Assembly: GCA_020632915.1 (NCBI GenBank)
Contig: JACKEP010000010.1
Location: 1 to 64,000, forward strand
Origin: Alphaproteobacteria bacterium
Lineage (GTDB): Bacteria; Myxococcota_A; UBA796; GCA-2862545
DNA length: 64,000 bases
Direction of reading: 5' to 3'
Positions 55,601 to 63,134 of this stretch are shown here, one piece after another (the stretch's first letter is position 1; each line of letters begins with the position of its first letter). The notes beneath the pieces were generated by a model that saw only the letters and a program-made list of their open reading frames with translations, was not told the origin of the DNA and searched no databases. A program made the position numbers and the translations under genes.

Positions 55601-56337
55601 CGCCCGACAGCGGTCAGGACGAGGCCTGCCCGGGCCTCGACTGCAAGCAGATCCAGGACGACGGCTGGTCCTACGGCGACGGCGCCTACTGGATCGACCC
55701 CGAGGGCGGCAGCCCGTTCGAGGTCACCTGCGACATGACGACGGACGGCGGCGGCTGGACGCTGGTGCTGCAGGCCGCCACGTTCTCCAACTACGACTAC
55801 GACGCCGACGTGTGGACCGACACCACCGGTGGCCGCACGTTCCCCATCAACCCCGCCCTCGACGTCGACGCCGTCAGCGTCGGCTTCTACGTGATGGAGG
55901 CGAGCGAGTCGCGCCTGTGCATGCCGCGCTTCGACGACGGCGTGTGGGTGTGCCGCAGCTGGGCCCACGTCACCGACACGCCGCGCGACCTGGCGAACGG
56001 TCCGCCGATGCCGAGCTCGGTCACCACCACCAACCAGCTCACACCCGAGTGGCAGGCGATCGCCGCGGGCGGGCGCTGGTCGGCCAACGGCTGGCAGCGC
56101 TGGGGCTGGAGCCACGGCTTCTCGGCGTGCGGTGGCCTGCGGGTCGGGTTCACCGGCGACAAGGACACCACCGACAGCCGCGACTCGGGCATCGGCATCG
56201 GCTTCTACCTCGCGAACACGGGCTGCAACCCGCTCGACGCCGGCTGGACCTACGGCTCGGGCTACTACCACCACCCGTGGGCCGGTCGCCCGACGCCGCC
56301 GAGCAGCGTGCTGCCCGCGCGCATCTGGATCCGCTGA
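52663..56337 (+). CDS. Giant Ig/PKD-repeat lipoprotein with C-terminal fibrinogen-like domain
   Basis: 1,224 residues. The lipobox is LPALVAC (Cys18). About ten Ig-like/PKD-type domains of 85-100 residues follow, each opened by a stretch such as TPTATITAPADGAVL, PPTIDILDPAEG or SVATVAITPDP and closed near VTVIN. The C-terminal 245 residues (about 980-1224) contain the fibrinogen-related/collagen-C motif CDMTTDGGGWTLVL, then CGGLRVGFTGDKD and a final segment with paired cysteines. Such domains bind sugars or proteins, so this is a likely surface adhesin. A fibrinogen-like domain at the end of a bacterial Ig-repeat lipoprotein is noteworthy. The next gene starts two bases after its stop. Confidence 0.8.
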   Translation: MAHRWLALVLGLPALVACQENTLSATNRTPTATITAPADGAVLYEGYQLALQGIGSDIDNRASDLTYAWIVDGDTLCEGPVEDDEGRVACAVPVPEGKDTLDVTLVITDPRNAAGTDDASYKVVATQPPTIDILDPAEGVKLYSDQLVTFQARVDDPEDPARVLKVAWESDVDGALPNASGTPDSSGKVIGSARLTQGEHELTATVTDLSGKTGTDSVVVRVGPPNTAPTCSLLAPVDGSASAQGTTLTLRGVASDVDIAPDQLVATFTSSLDGMLGGLSPSTGGEILLPVSTLSLGVHTLTLTVTDDLGATCTARVEHTVGVGPTLTVVTPGANTVFRVGDPIAFQATVSDATDPATDVDLSWSTDLAGVISGQDADSTGVATFTSTTLAAGVHTLTVRATNTLGLFTERQRTFRVNTPPPLATVAIDPDPATSADVLTAMFTSAPADADGDPLTFRFAWSRDATPQPAQTGSAVPAVATAKGQTWTVTVTPNDGFHDGPPATASVTVINARPVVTQTTIAPSSGVVAGTQLTCQHTATDADGDTLTAGYSWASGTGVPLGTGPTYTLPTGGAVTPGGTVVCTVTVDDQDGGVATGTANVTVGNTPPDITSVTLTPSASLSVFSLVTCSATVQDADGGTPALTYAWSGPSGPLGTGPSLQLSTALVSPGDLVTCTATATDAHGGTDVASASAIAQDPRPSLTDVMISVQGGGTPRATSTLICSYTGYADPQGDPDASRFAWRVDGVPSGTAPTLVGAFASGQTVTCTVTPSDGTYDGTALTDQVIIGDTAPSVATVAITPDPAAATDRLTCTYTGFVDPDGDQDVSTYQWTVDGTVQSRTANTLTGVFTEGSEVTCTVTPRADNGVSGLTRSDSVVINTPPGAPVVRIVPTEPGERNDLACSIATAAPDVDGGDLTYALAWFRDGVPMPYTATGVVLGDVLTVPSSETTLGEVWRCEAAAFDGLATGPTASAEVTITCPPDSGQDEACPGLDCKQIQDDGWSYGDGAYWIDPEGGSPFEVTCDMTTDGGGWTLVLQAATFSNYDYDADVWTDTTGGRTFPINPALDVDAVSVGFYVMEASESRLCMPRFDDGVWVCRSWAHVTDTPRDLANGPPMPSSVTTTNQLTPEWQAIAAGGRWSANGWQRWGWSHGFSACGGLRVGFTGDKDTTDSRDSGIGIGFYLANTGCNPLDAGWTYGSGYYHHPWAGRPTPPSSVLPARIWIR

Positions 56338-56339
56338 AC

Positions 56340-57131
56340 GTGACGCCGCGCGTCGATGGGATCGGCGCGGGCCGCGTCGGCCTGGCCCTGCACGCCCGCG
56401 CACGCCGCGCGGGGCTGGCCGGCACCCTCGTGGGCCGCGACACGGGCTGGGAGGCACTCGACGCCCCGGCTGGCACCCCGGTGCTCGTGCTCACCCGCAA
56501 CGACCACCTCGACGCCGTCGTCGACCGCGTGCCGCCCCACCGCCTGCCCGACCTCGTGGTGGTGCAGAACGGCATGGTGCGGCCGTGGCTCGCGCGTCGC
56601 GGCCTGCACGCGGTCACCCGCGGCCTGCTCTACTTCGCGGTGCCGGCACGCGGTGACGACCTGTCCCCCGGTCCCGAGCCCAGCCCGTTCAGCGGACCCC
56701 ACGCCGAGGCCGTCGTCGCGTGGCTCACCGCCCTCGACGTCCCGGCCGTGGCGGTCGACGACGCGCGCTTCCGCGCCCTCGAGCTCGACAAGCTGCTGTG
56801 GATCGCGGCGTTCGGCGTGCTCGGGCAGGCGTTCGACGTCCCGGTGGGTGCGGTGTGCGACGACCACGCCGACACCCTGCGCGCGCTCGTCGCCGAGCTC
56901 GCCAGCGTCGCCGCGCCAGCACTCGGCGTCGCGGTCCCTCCGGGGGGCGCCGACGCCGCCGTCGATGCCCTCGTCGCCAGCCTGTGCGCCTACTCGCGGT
57001 CGATCCCGGACTGGCGTGCCTCGGTCAAGGAGTGGCCCTGGCGCAACGGGTGGTTCGTGGAGGCCGCGCGCGCCGCGGGCGTGACGCTGCCGGTCCACGA
57101 CGCCCTGCTGGCACGCGTCGGGCTGCCCTGA
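56340..57131 (+). CDS. Ketopantoate-reductase-like NAD(P) oxidoreductase
   Basis: 263 residues from the GTG at 56340, two bases after the preceding stop. The opening VDGIGAGRVGLAL is a Rossmann motif, LVVVQNGM and LELDKLLWIAAFGVLGQ are typical of the ApbA/PanE group (the Lys is the catalytic residue), and the C-terminal helices match a 6-phosphogluconate-dehydrogenase-like fold. It could reduce ketopantoate or another 2-oxo acid. Linkage to the giant surface protein is unexplained. Medium confidence. Confidence 0.68.
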   Translation: MTPRVDGIGAGRVGLALHARARRAGLAGTLVGRDTGWEALDAPAGTPVLVLTRNDHLDAVVDRVPPHRLPDLVVVQNGMVRPWLARRGLHAVTRGLLYFAVPARGDDLSPGPEPSPFSGPHAEAVVAWLTALDVPAVAVDDARFRALELDKLLWIAAFGVLGQAFDVPVGAVCDDHADTLRALVAELASVAAPALGVAVPPGGADAAVDALVASLCAYSRSIPDWRASVKEWPWRNGWFVEAARAAGVTLPVHDALLARVGLP

Positions 57132-57143
57132 CCGCCGCGGCGG

Positions 57144-58316
57144 TCACGGCGTCCGGGTCACCGTCGCCAGCACTGCCGTCCGCGGCTGGGCCTCCACCGT
57201 GCCGGCGAGGTGCAGCGTCTCGACAGCCGGAGGCGGCACGAGGCGCAGCACCAGCTCCACCTGCACCGTCGTCACCTCGGCCGGCGGGGACCACGTCCTG
57301 GTCAGCGTCTGGCCCGGGGCCAGGCGGGTGTCGGTGAGGAGGCGCTCCGAAAACGGCGGCATCACCGGCTTGCCGTCGGCGTCGACGTAGACCTTGCGCC
57401 ACACCAGCTGCGGATCGTCGGGCGCCACCCAGACCTGGTCGCCCTCCGCGTCGAGGCCCACGATACGCACCATCGCGACGCGGCCGGGGAAGCCCGTCGG
57501 CACGGCGTGGCCCGCCGTGTTCTCCAGCGACAGCGACAGGCCGCTGGCGTCGAGGGTGCCCTTCGCCGCCACGGCGCTGACCAGCAGCGACGGGTCGTCC
57601 TGGTACCAGGCGCGGTGGGGGCCGACGAAGGCGTGGGAGGCGTGGTCAGGGCTGCGCGCGCCAGGACCGCCGGCGCCGTCGACGCGGGGCATGTGGCAGG
57701 ACGTGCAGGTGCCGGCACCCGCGGCGACGTGCTCGGGGCCGGTGGTGCAGGCGTCGGCCCCGGTGGGCGTCTTCGTGGCGTCGTGGCAGGCCATGCACAT
57801 CGCGGTGCCGTCGGTGAGCACGGGCGAGGCCGCGCCGGTGCCGTGCGCGGGCGACGCGCCGGCAGGCAGGTCGTGCGGGCCGTGGAGCGCGCCGTCGGTC
57901 GCGGCCACCAGGGCGGCGGCGCCCTTCTTGCCGGGCGTGACGGCCACGGTGGTGTGGCACGTGGCGCACGACACGCCGACCTTGGCCTCCGGGGCCGTGT
58001 CGTCCGCGACGTTGCGGGGTGTGTGGCAGGCGTTGCAGGCCGTTGCGAGCTCGGCGCCCTGCTTGTCCAGCCGCAGCGTCCGCATCGCCGCGTACACCGG
58101 GTCGGCGTCCTGGTGGGCGTGGGCGTGCATGCTCTGCGTCCACTCGCCCACGATGGCCGGATGACAGGCCGCGCAGGCCTGCGGATCGTCGATGTCGACG
58201 GCTGCAGATGCCGACGGTGCAGGCGACACGGGCTCCGGCGCCGGCGACGGCCTCCCGCCGCAGGCGGTGAGCAGGAGCAGCAGCAGCGGCGCGGTCAGGG
58301 CGGGACGGGTCGACAT
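57144..58316 (-). CDS. Pentaheme c-type cytochrome lipoprotein
   Basis: 390 residues from the ATG at 58316, with GGAGG upstream. The lipobox is LLLLTAC (Cys19). Five CxxCH motifs lie in the first half, at residues 48, 94, 117, 174 and 204 (CAACH, CNACH, CATCH, CMACH, CTSCH), with candidate distal His in the HAHAHQDADP stretch. The C-terminal half (about 220-390) is a beta-sandwich-like domain without cysteines. Multiheme lipoproteins of this kind carry electrons at the outer membrane or reduce extracellular or periplasmic acceptors. The lack of a neighbouring quinone oxidase leaves its partner open. Confidence 0.85.
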   Translation of the reverse strand: MSTRPALTAPLLLLLLTACGGRPSPAPEPVSPAPSASAAVDIDDPQACAACHPAIVGEWTQSMHAHAHQDADPVYAAMRTLRLDKQGAELATACNACHTPRNVADDTAPEAKVGVSCATCHTTVAVTPGKKGAAALVAATDGALHGPHDLPAGASPAHGTGAASPVLTDGTAMCMACHDATKTPTGADACTTGPEHVAAGAGTCTSCHMPRVDGAGGPGARSPDHASHAFVGPHRAWYQDDPSLLVSAVAAKGTLDASGLSLSLENTAGHAVPTGFPGRVAMVRIVGLDAEGDQVWVAPDDPQLVWRKVYVDADGKPVMPPFSERLLTDTRLAPGQTLTRTWSPPAEVTTVQVELVLRLVPPPAVETLHLAGTVEAQPRTAVLATVTRTP

Positions 58317-58364
58317 CACGGGCCTCCGGGACGCAGCGTGGGGCACGCGCCATGCCAGCCTGCC

Positions 58365-59183
58365 TCAGCGACGGCGTCGCGCACCAGCCCCCAGCAGCGC
58401 CAGCAGCGCCCACCACCCCACCGGCCCAGCGCCGCGGTCGTCACACCCACACGCCGACGGCGGCGTGTAGGGGTCCGGCACGTCGACCTCGGTGTCGTCC
58501 GTGACCGGCGCGTCGGTGTCGTCGGCACCACGCGCGGCGCGGTCGCTGTCGACGCCGTCGGTGTCGCTGTCGCCCACGTCGTCGACCGCCGGCTGCACCG
58601 TGTCGGTGTCGCTGTCGCCGCTGGCCGTGTCGCTGTCGGCGGGCGGCACGCTCAGCTCGAGGTGCACGTCGTCGAGCGCGAGGAAGGCCGCCTCGTCAGG
58701 CGTGGTGCCCGCGACGAGGCGCAGGAAGTCGAAGGGCTCGGTCTGCAGGTGCAGCTGCACGTGACCGACCGTCCAACCCGCCAGCACCGTGCTCGTGCTG
58801 TCGACCACGCGGCCGCCGATCCAGGCCTCCAGCGTCAGCTGCACGCCGCTGTTGCCGAGGTGGAAGACCTCGATCGTGGCGGTGTCTGCGGGGTCGACGG
58901 AGCGGATACGCAGCGACCCGAACCGCCCGAATGACGCTCCCGGCCCGGGCGCCCAGCCGCCGAACGCCAGCACGTTGTCGGGGCTGAACCCCGCCAAGCC
59001 CCCGAGCGACCCGGACGCGTCCTCCGCGACCATCGTCGGGTTGGAGCCCGGCAGGCGCTGGTCGAGGTCCGACAGGATCACGCCGTCCTCGGTGAGCTGG
59101 CTGGTGACGGTGCCTTCGGGCACCCCGTCGAAGTGGGCCGTGCCGGCCCAGGCGGCAGCGGCGAGCGGCAGCATCCACGGCAT
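58365..59183 (-). CDS. Secreted protein with MYXO-CTERM-like tail
   Basis: 272 residues from the ATG at 59183, with GGAGG upstream and a signal peptide (to about AAAWAGT). A beta-sandwich-like domain spans about 15-170. An Asp/Ser/Thr linker with DSDTD runs (about 175-225) follows. The C-terminus is a Cys pair (CGCDDRG), a hydrophobic helix (GWWALLALLGAG) and a basic end (ARRRR). This tripartite tail is the MYXO-CTERM type of sorting signal known in myxobacteria; the Cys is the processing point. Surface display is inferred. Taxonomically it is one of the best clues in the window. Confidence 0.8.
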   Translation of the reverse strand: MPWMLPLAAAAWAGTAHFDGVPEGTVTSQLTEDGVILSDLDQRLPGSNPTMVAEDASGSLGGLAGFSPDNVLAFGGWAPGPGASFGRFGSLRIRSVDPADTATIEVFHLGNSGVQLTLEAWIGGRVVDSTSTVLAGWTVGHVQLHLQTEPFDFLRLVAGTTPDEAAFLALDDVHLELSVPPADSDTASGDSDTDTVQPAVDDVGDSDTDGVDSDRAARGADDTDAPVTDDTEVDVPDPYTPPSACGCDDRGAGPVGWWALLALLGAGARRRR

Positions 59184-59304
59184 GGACACCTCCACCGCTG
59201 CATCTTGCCACGGGCGTGCCACACCGACGCACCCCCCGGTCGCCCCGCTGTGCAATCCTGCCCGCGTGCCAGCCGTAGCACCCTCCCCGCGTCCCGGAGC
59301 CCGC

Positions 59305-60702
59305 ATGACCGCTTCCCCGTGGACCCCCGAGCTGCACGCCCTCTGGACACGCCTGCAGGACCACCCGTTCGAGGACGAGGACCTCGCGCTCGACCTGACC
59401 GCGCGGCTGGCGCGCGAACAGCGCTGGTCCCGGGCGTACGCGATGCGGGCCGTCGACGCCTACCGGCGGTTCTGCTTCCTGGCCGTCGCCGCCGGCGTCC
59501 CCGCCACCCCCAGCGTCGACGTCGACGAGGTGTGGCACCTGCACCTGCTGTATACGCGCGACTACTGGGACGTGTTCTGCCCCACCGTGCTCGGCACCAC
59601 GCTGCACCACGGCCCGACCCGCGGCGGTCGCGCGGAGGGGCATCGCTTCGGTCGCCAGTACGCCGACACCCTCGCCGCCCACGAGGCCTTCTTCGGCGTG
59701 CCCGATCCCGATCTGTGGCCGTCCGCGGCGGAGCGCTTCCGCCGTCCGGGGAGGTTCCGTCGCGTCGACACCGACCGCGCCTGGGTGATCCCCCACCCCC
59801 GCCTGCCGTCCGTGCGGGTCGCGGGCGCGTTCGCCGGGCTGGCGATGCTCCTGCTGCTCGCCGGCACCGCCCACGCCGCCGGCCTCGGCCCGTTCGACCT
59901 CGCGGGCCCGCCGTTCCTGGCGCTGTACGTGGTGCTCGGCGTGGTCGCCGTCGCCACCAGCCGTCCCCTCCGTGATCTGGCGCGGCGCGCACCGGCCGCC
60001 GACGCCCGTGACCTGACCCCATACGAGCTGGCGTGGCTCGGGGGCGGCGCGCGACGGTGTGTGGAGGTGGCGGCGGCCGACCTGGTGGCGCGGGGGGTGG
60101 CCGAGGTCGGCGACGACGGCGACCTGCGCCTGACGGCCCCCACCGACGCGCTGCCCTGGCCCCTGCCCGAGCTGGTGCCGATGGTGCTGCGGGACGAGCC
60201 CGTCGAAGGTGCCGAGGCCCTGCTCGAGGTGCTGCCGGCCACGCTGACGGCACGCGGCCTGCTGCTCGACCGGGCCGGGCGATGGCGCGCGAAGGTGCTG
60301 GCTGCCCTGCCGCTCGTCGGCCTCATCGGGTTCGGCGTCGTGAAGATGTGGATCGGCGCCAGCCGCGATCGACCGATCGGCTTCCTCGCGCTGCTCGTGT
60401 TCTTCACCCTCGTCCTCACGTTCATGGCCGTCGTGGGCGTCGGCCAGCGGACGCGGGCAGGCGACGACGCGGTCAAGGCCGCACGGCGCGCCCACGACCG
60501 TGCCGTGCGGGCCCCGCTCCCGCACGAGCTGCCGCTGGCGGTGGCCCTGGTCGGCTTCCCGGCGATGATCGCCACGCCCCTGGAGGACTGGCACCGCGTG
60601 CTCTTCCCGATGCCTGTGGTCGACGCCGGTGGCGACGTCGGCATCGCCACGGGAGGCGGGTGCGGCGGAGGCGGGGGCGGCGGAGGCGGCTGCGGCGGGT
60701 GA
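59305..60702 (+). CDS. GRDP-like / TIGR04222 membrane protein fusion
   Basis: 465 residues from the ATG at 59305. The N-terminal 160 residues match the glycine-rich-domain-containing-protein-like (GRDP, DUF1399) pattern DEVWHLHLLYTRDYW at 74-88. The C-terminal part has several hydrophobic helices and the TIGR04222 layout, ending in a Gly/Cys-rich tail (GGGCGGGGGGGGGCGG form). The function of either part is unknown. The fusion of a GRDP domain to a TIGR04222 membrane module is uncommon as far as I recall. Confidence 0.72.
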   Translation: MTASPWTPELHALWTRLQDHPFEDEDLALDLTARLAREQRWSRAYAMRAVDAYRRFCFLAVAAGVPATPSVDVDEVWHLHLLYTRDYWDVFCPTVLGTTLHHGPTRGGRAEGHRFGRQYADTLAAHEAFFGVPDPDLWPSAAERFRRPGRFRRVDTDRAWVIPHPRLPSVRVAGAFAGLAMLLLLAGTAHAAGLGPFDLAGPPFLALYVVLGVVAVATSRPLRDLARRAPAADARDLTPYELAWLGGGARRCVEVAAADLVARGVAEVGDDGDLRLTAPTDALPWPLPELVPMVLRDEPVEGAEALLEVLPATLTARGLLLDRAGRWRAKVLAALPLVGLIGFGVVKMWIGASRDRPIGFLALLVFFTLVLTFMAVVGVGQRTRAGDDAVKAARRAHDRAVRAPLPHELPLAVALVGFPAMIATPLEDWHRVLFPMPVVDAGGDVGIATGGGCGGGGGGGGGCGG

Positions 60703-60787
60703 GTCGCCGGCCCGCCCCGCAGGAAGCGCGGGCCCCCACGCGCACGCTACGGCATTTTCCTGATCGACCCCCGCCCCGGAGCCCCCG

Positions 60788-61216
60788 ATGATCGCCTGGC
60801 CCCTGATGATCGCGAGCGCCGCCCTCGTCCTGCTCGGCCCGCCGCTGTGGCTGGAGAAGGTGCCGCCCAACCGGTTCTACGGCTTCCGCACGCCCCGCAC
60901 CGTGTCCGATCCGCGCACGTGGTACCCGGTCAACCGCGTGGCCGGCCGGGACCTGACGCTGGCGGGGATCGCGTCGCTGGCGCTCGCCTTCGGGCTGCCG
61001 GCCACCGGGATCCCGCTCGGGGACGAGGGGGTCGCGGTGCTGGTGATGTCCGTCCCGCTGCTGATCGCGCTGGTGCACAGCTTCTGGTGGGCCAGCGCCT
61101 ACGTCGCCGAGCTCGATCGGCCCGGATCGGTCGCGCGCAGCGGCGACTCCAAGCTCGGCCACGAGGCGCAGGTCCGCCGCGGCACCGCCCCACCGCGCAC
61201 CCCCGAGGACGGTTGA
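60788..61216 (+). CDS. SdpI-family small membrane protein
   Basis: 142 residues. Three hydrophobic segments and the motif PPNRFYGFRTPRTVSDPRTW (about 27-46) mark the SdpI/YhfL family, members of which protect Bacillus against a killing peptide or have unknown roles. The C-terminal 30 residues are polar. The family call rests on the motif. No toxin gene is nearby. Confidence 0.78.
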   Translation: MIAWPLMIASAALVLLGPPLWLEKVPPNRFYGFRTPRTVSDPRTWYPVNRVAGRDLTLAGIASLALAFGLPATGIPLGDEGVAVLVMSVPLLIALVHSFWWASAYVAELDRPGSVARSGDSKLGHEAQVRRGTAPPRTPEDG

Positions 61217-61294
61217 GACCCGGTGAGGGATCCCACACAGGCGCCTGACGGGCGGTCGGATAGAATGCGGCGCCACGTCGTGCCTGGAGCCCCG

Positions 61295-63004
61295 ATGTCC
61301 GGTGCCCTTCCGTTGTTCCTCGCCACGCTCATCGCGCCCGCCGCCCACGCGGCGCTGCCGCCCGTGCCCACGTCCGTCGACAACCCGGTCACGCCCGAGC
61401 GCGTGATCCTCGGCAAGATCCTGTTCTGGGACGAGCAGCTGTCGTCCGACAACACGGTCGCCTGCGGCACGTGCCACCTCCCCGAGCACATCGGCGGCGA
61501 TCCGCGCCCGGCCGTCAACCCTGGCCCCGACGGCGTCACCGGCACCGGCGACGATCGCCACTCGTCCCTCGGCGTGATCCGGATGGACACCGACGCCACC
61601 TACGTCGGCGACCCCATCTTCGGCTTCGGGCCGCAGGTCACCCCGCGCACCACCCCGGCCTTCCTCGGCACGCTGTGGGCCCCCCAGCAGTTCTGGGACG
61701 GGCGCAGCGGCCCCGACTTTGTCGACCCGATCAGCCAGACCGTCGCCGTCACCGGCACCGGCGGGCTGGAGGCGCAGGCCATCGTGCCGATCCTGTCCGA
61801 CGTCGAGATGGGCCACCCGGGCCGGTCGTGGTCCGACGTGGTGAGCAAGCTCGCCGCGATCACGCCGCTCGAGCTCGGCTCCAGCCTCACGCCCGACATC
61901 GTCGCCGCCCTGTCGGTCGACCCCACCTACCCCGACCTGTTCACCACCGCGTTCGGCGACCCGGCGATCACCCCGGTCCGCATCGGCCTCGCGCTCGCCG
62001 CCTACGAGCGCACGCTCGTGCCCGACGACACCGTGTTCGACGTGTTCTTCACCGGCGTGCCCACGGCCCTCGACGCCCAGCAGACCGCCGGCTGGGAGGC
62101 GTTCCGCACCAGCCAGTGCGCCGCCTGCCATCGCCCGCCCCTGTTCACCGACAACAGCTTCCGCAACATCGGCCTGCGTCCGGTCGCCGAAGACAAGGGC
62201 CGCCAGGACTTCACCAACAACCCGGCCGACCGGGGCAAGTTCAAGGTGCCGAGCCTGCGCAACATCGCCCTGCGCGACCGGTTCATGCACAACGGCCAGT
62301 TCACCACGCTGGAAGAGGTCCTCGACTTCTACACCACGCCCGCCCTGCAGCAGCACGACAACCAGGACGTCTCCATCCCGCTGATCGCGCTCACGGCGCA
62401 GCAGGAGACCGACATCCTCTACTTCCTGCGCACCGCGCTGCTCGATCCGCGCGTGGCCGCGGGCGACGCCCCGTTCGACCGTCCCGACCTGCACGCCGCA
62501 CCCGATGCGTGCAGCGACGGCGTCGACAACGACGGCGACGGCCTCACCGACACGGCCGACCTTGGCTGCATCAGCGGCGCCGACACCTCCGAGTGGTCGC
62601 ACGTCGACCGCTGCGACGACGGCCAGGACGACGACCACGACGGCCTGCTCGACGCGGCCGACCCCGACTGCGACGCCGGCGACTTCACGCTCACGGCCCC
62701 CACCCTCGTCGCCGGCCAGCGCGCCACGCTCACGATCGACGGGGCCGCGGCCAACGCCCAGGTCTACGTGCTGGTGTCGCTGCGCGGTCCGGGCGTCGGT
62801 CCGTGCCCCGCGCCGGGCGTGTGCCTCGACATCCGCCAGCCCACCCTCGTCGGCAGCGTGGTGACCGACCGCAACGGGCACGGCACCGTGCGCCTGCGCG
62901 TTCCCGCCACGGTGGCGTCGGGCACGTCGGTCGCGTTCCAGGCCGGCTGGTTCCGCGCCGGTCAGGGTGCGGCCTCGACGGTGGCGCTCACGTCGGTGCA
63001 GTAG
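61295..63004 (+). CDS. Exported MauG/cytochrome-c-peroxidase with Ca-binding and recurrent C-terminal domain
   Basis: 569 residues from the ATG at 61295; signal peptide to about AAHA (19). The diheme CcpA/MauG module spans about 25-400: first heme CGTCH (Cys57-His61), second CAACH (Cys275-His279), plus LFWDEQLSSDN and FKVPSLRNIALRDRFMHNGQF typical of the family. It reduces H2O2 or oxidises a protein or small substrate using two hemes. Residues about 405-462 are Asp/Cys MopE-like repeats (CSDGVDNDGDGLTD, CDDGQDDDHDGLLD). Residues 463-569 are the recurrent cysteine-containing domain (CPAPGVCLDIRQP, then VAFQAGW). This is a catalytic protein attached to Ca-binding and surface-type modules. Confidence 0.84.
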   Translation: MSGALPLFLATLIAPAAHAALPPVPTSVDNPVTPERVILGKILFWDEQLSSDNTVACGTCHLPEHIGGDPRPAVNPGPDGVTGTGDDRHSSLGVIRMDTDATYVGDPIFGFGPQVTPRTTPAFLGTLWAPQQFWDGRSGPDFVDPISQTVAVTGTGGLEAQAIVPILSDVEMGHPGRSWSDVVSKLAAITPLELGSSLTPDIVAALSVDPTYPDLFTTAFGDPAITPVRIGLALAAYERTLVPDDTVFDVFFTGVPTALDAQQTAGWEAFRTSQCAACHRPPLFTDNSFRNIGLRPVAEDKGRQDFTNNPADRGKFKVPSLRNIALRDRFMHNGQFTTLEEVLDFYTTPALQQHDNQDVSIPLIALTAQQETDILYFLRTALLDPRVAAGDAPFDRPDLHAAPDACSDGVDNDGDGLTDTADLGCISGADTSEWSHVDRCDDGQDDDHDGLLDAADPDCDAGDFTLTAPTLVAGQRATLTIDGAAANAQVYVLVSLRGPGVGPCPAPGVCLDIRQPTLVGSVVTDRNGHGTVRLRVPATVASGTSVAFQAGWFRAGQGAASTVALTSVQ

Positions 63005-63010
63005 GCGCAC

Positions 63011-63100
63011 ACGCGTCGGCGTGACGCCGAGAAACGCGTCGGCGTGACGCCGAGAAACACGTCGGCGCGACGCCGAGAAAAGGGTCGGCCCGACGCAGGA
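63011..63100. repeat. Tandem 23-base palindromic repeats between convergent genes
   Basis: Three and a half copies of a 23-base unit start at 63011, 63034, 63057 and 63080. Each copy contains TCGGCGTGACGCCGA or a close variant, a self-complementary hairpin with 7-base arms and one central base, then a GAGAA spacer. The last copy is degenerate. The array lies between the stops of the MauG-type gene (63004) and the FG-GAP gene (63135). It may act as a bidirectional terminator or be a small selfish repeat. The copy number is exact in this sequence. Confidence 0.8.
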
Positions 63101-63134
63101 CGCGCCGGGCCGAGCGGTCCCACCACGCCGAGAA

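Noticed and set aside
60788..61216. SDP toxin immunity system
   Set aside because: The protein is SdpI-like, but no toxin or SdpR-type partner is adjacent.
60473..63010. Long minus-strand open frame of 845 codons opposite the TIGR04222, SdpI and MauG genes
   Set aside because: It is low-complexity Arg/Gly/Val composition, typical of an antisense shadow of codon-biased genes, and has no recognisable domain.
63011..63100. CRISPR array or attachment site
   Set aside because: Units are directly adjacent with no spacers and lie in a terminator-like position.
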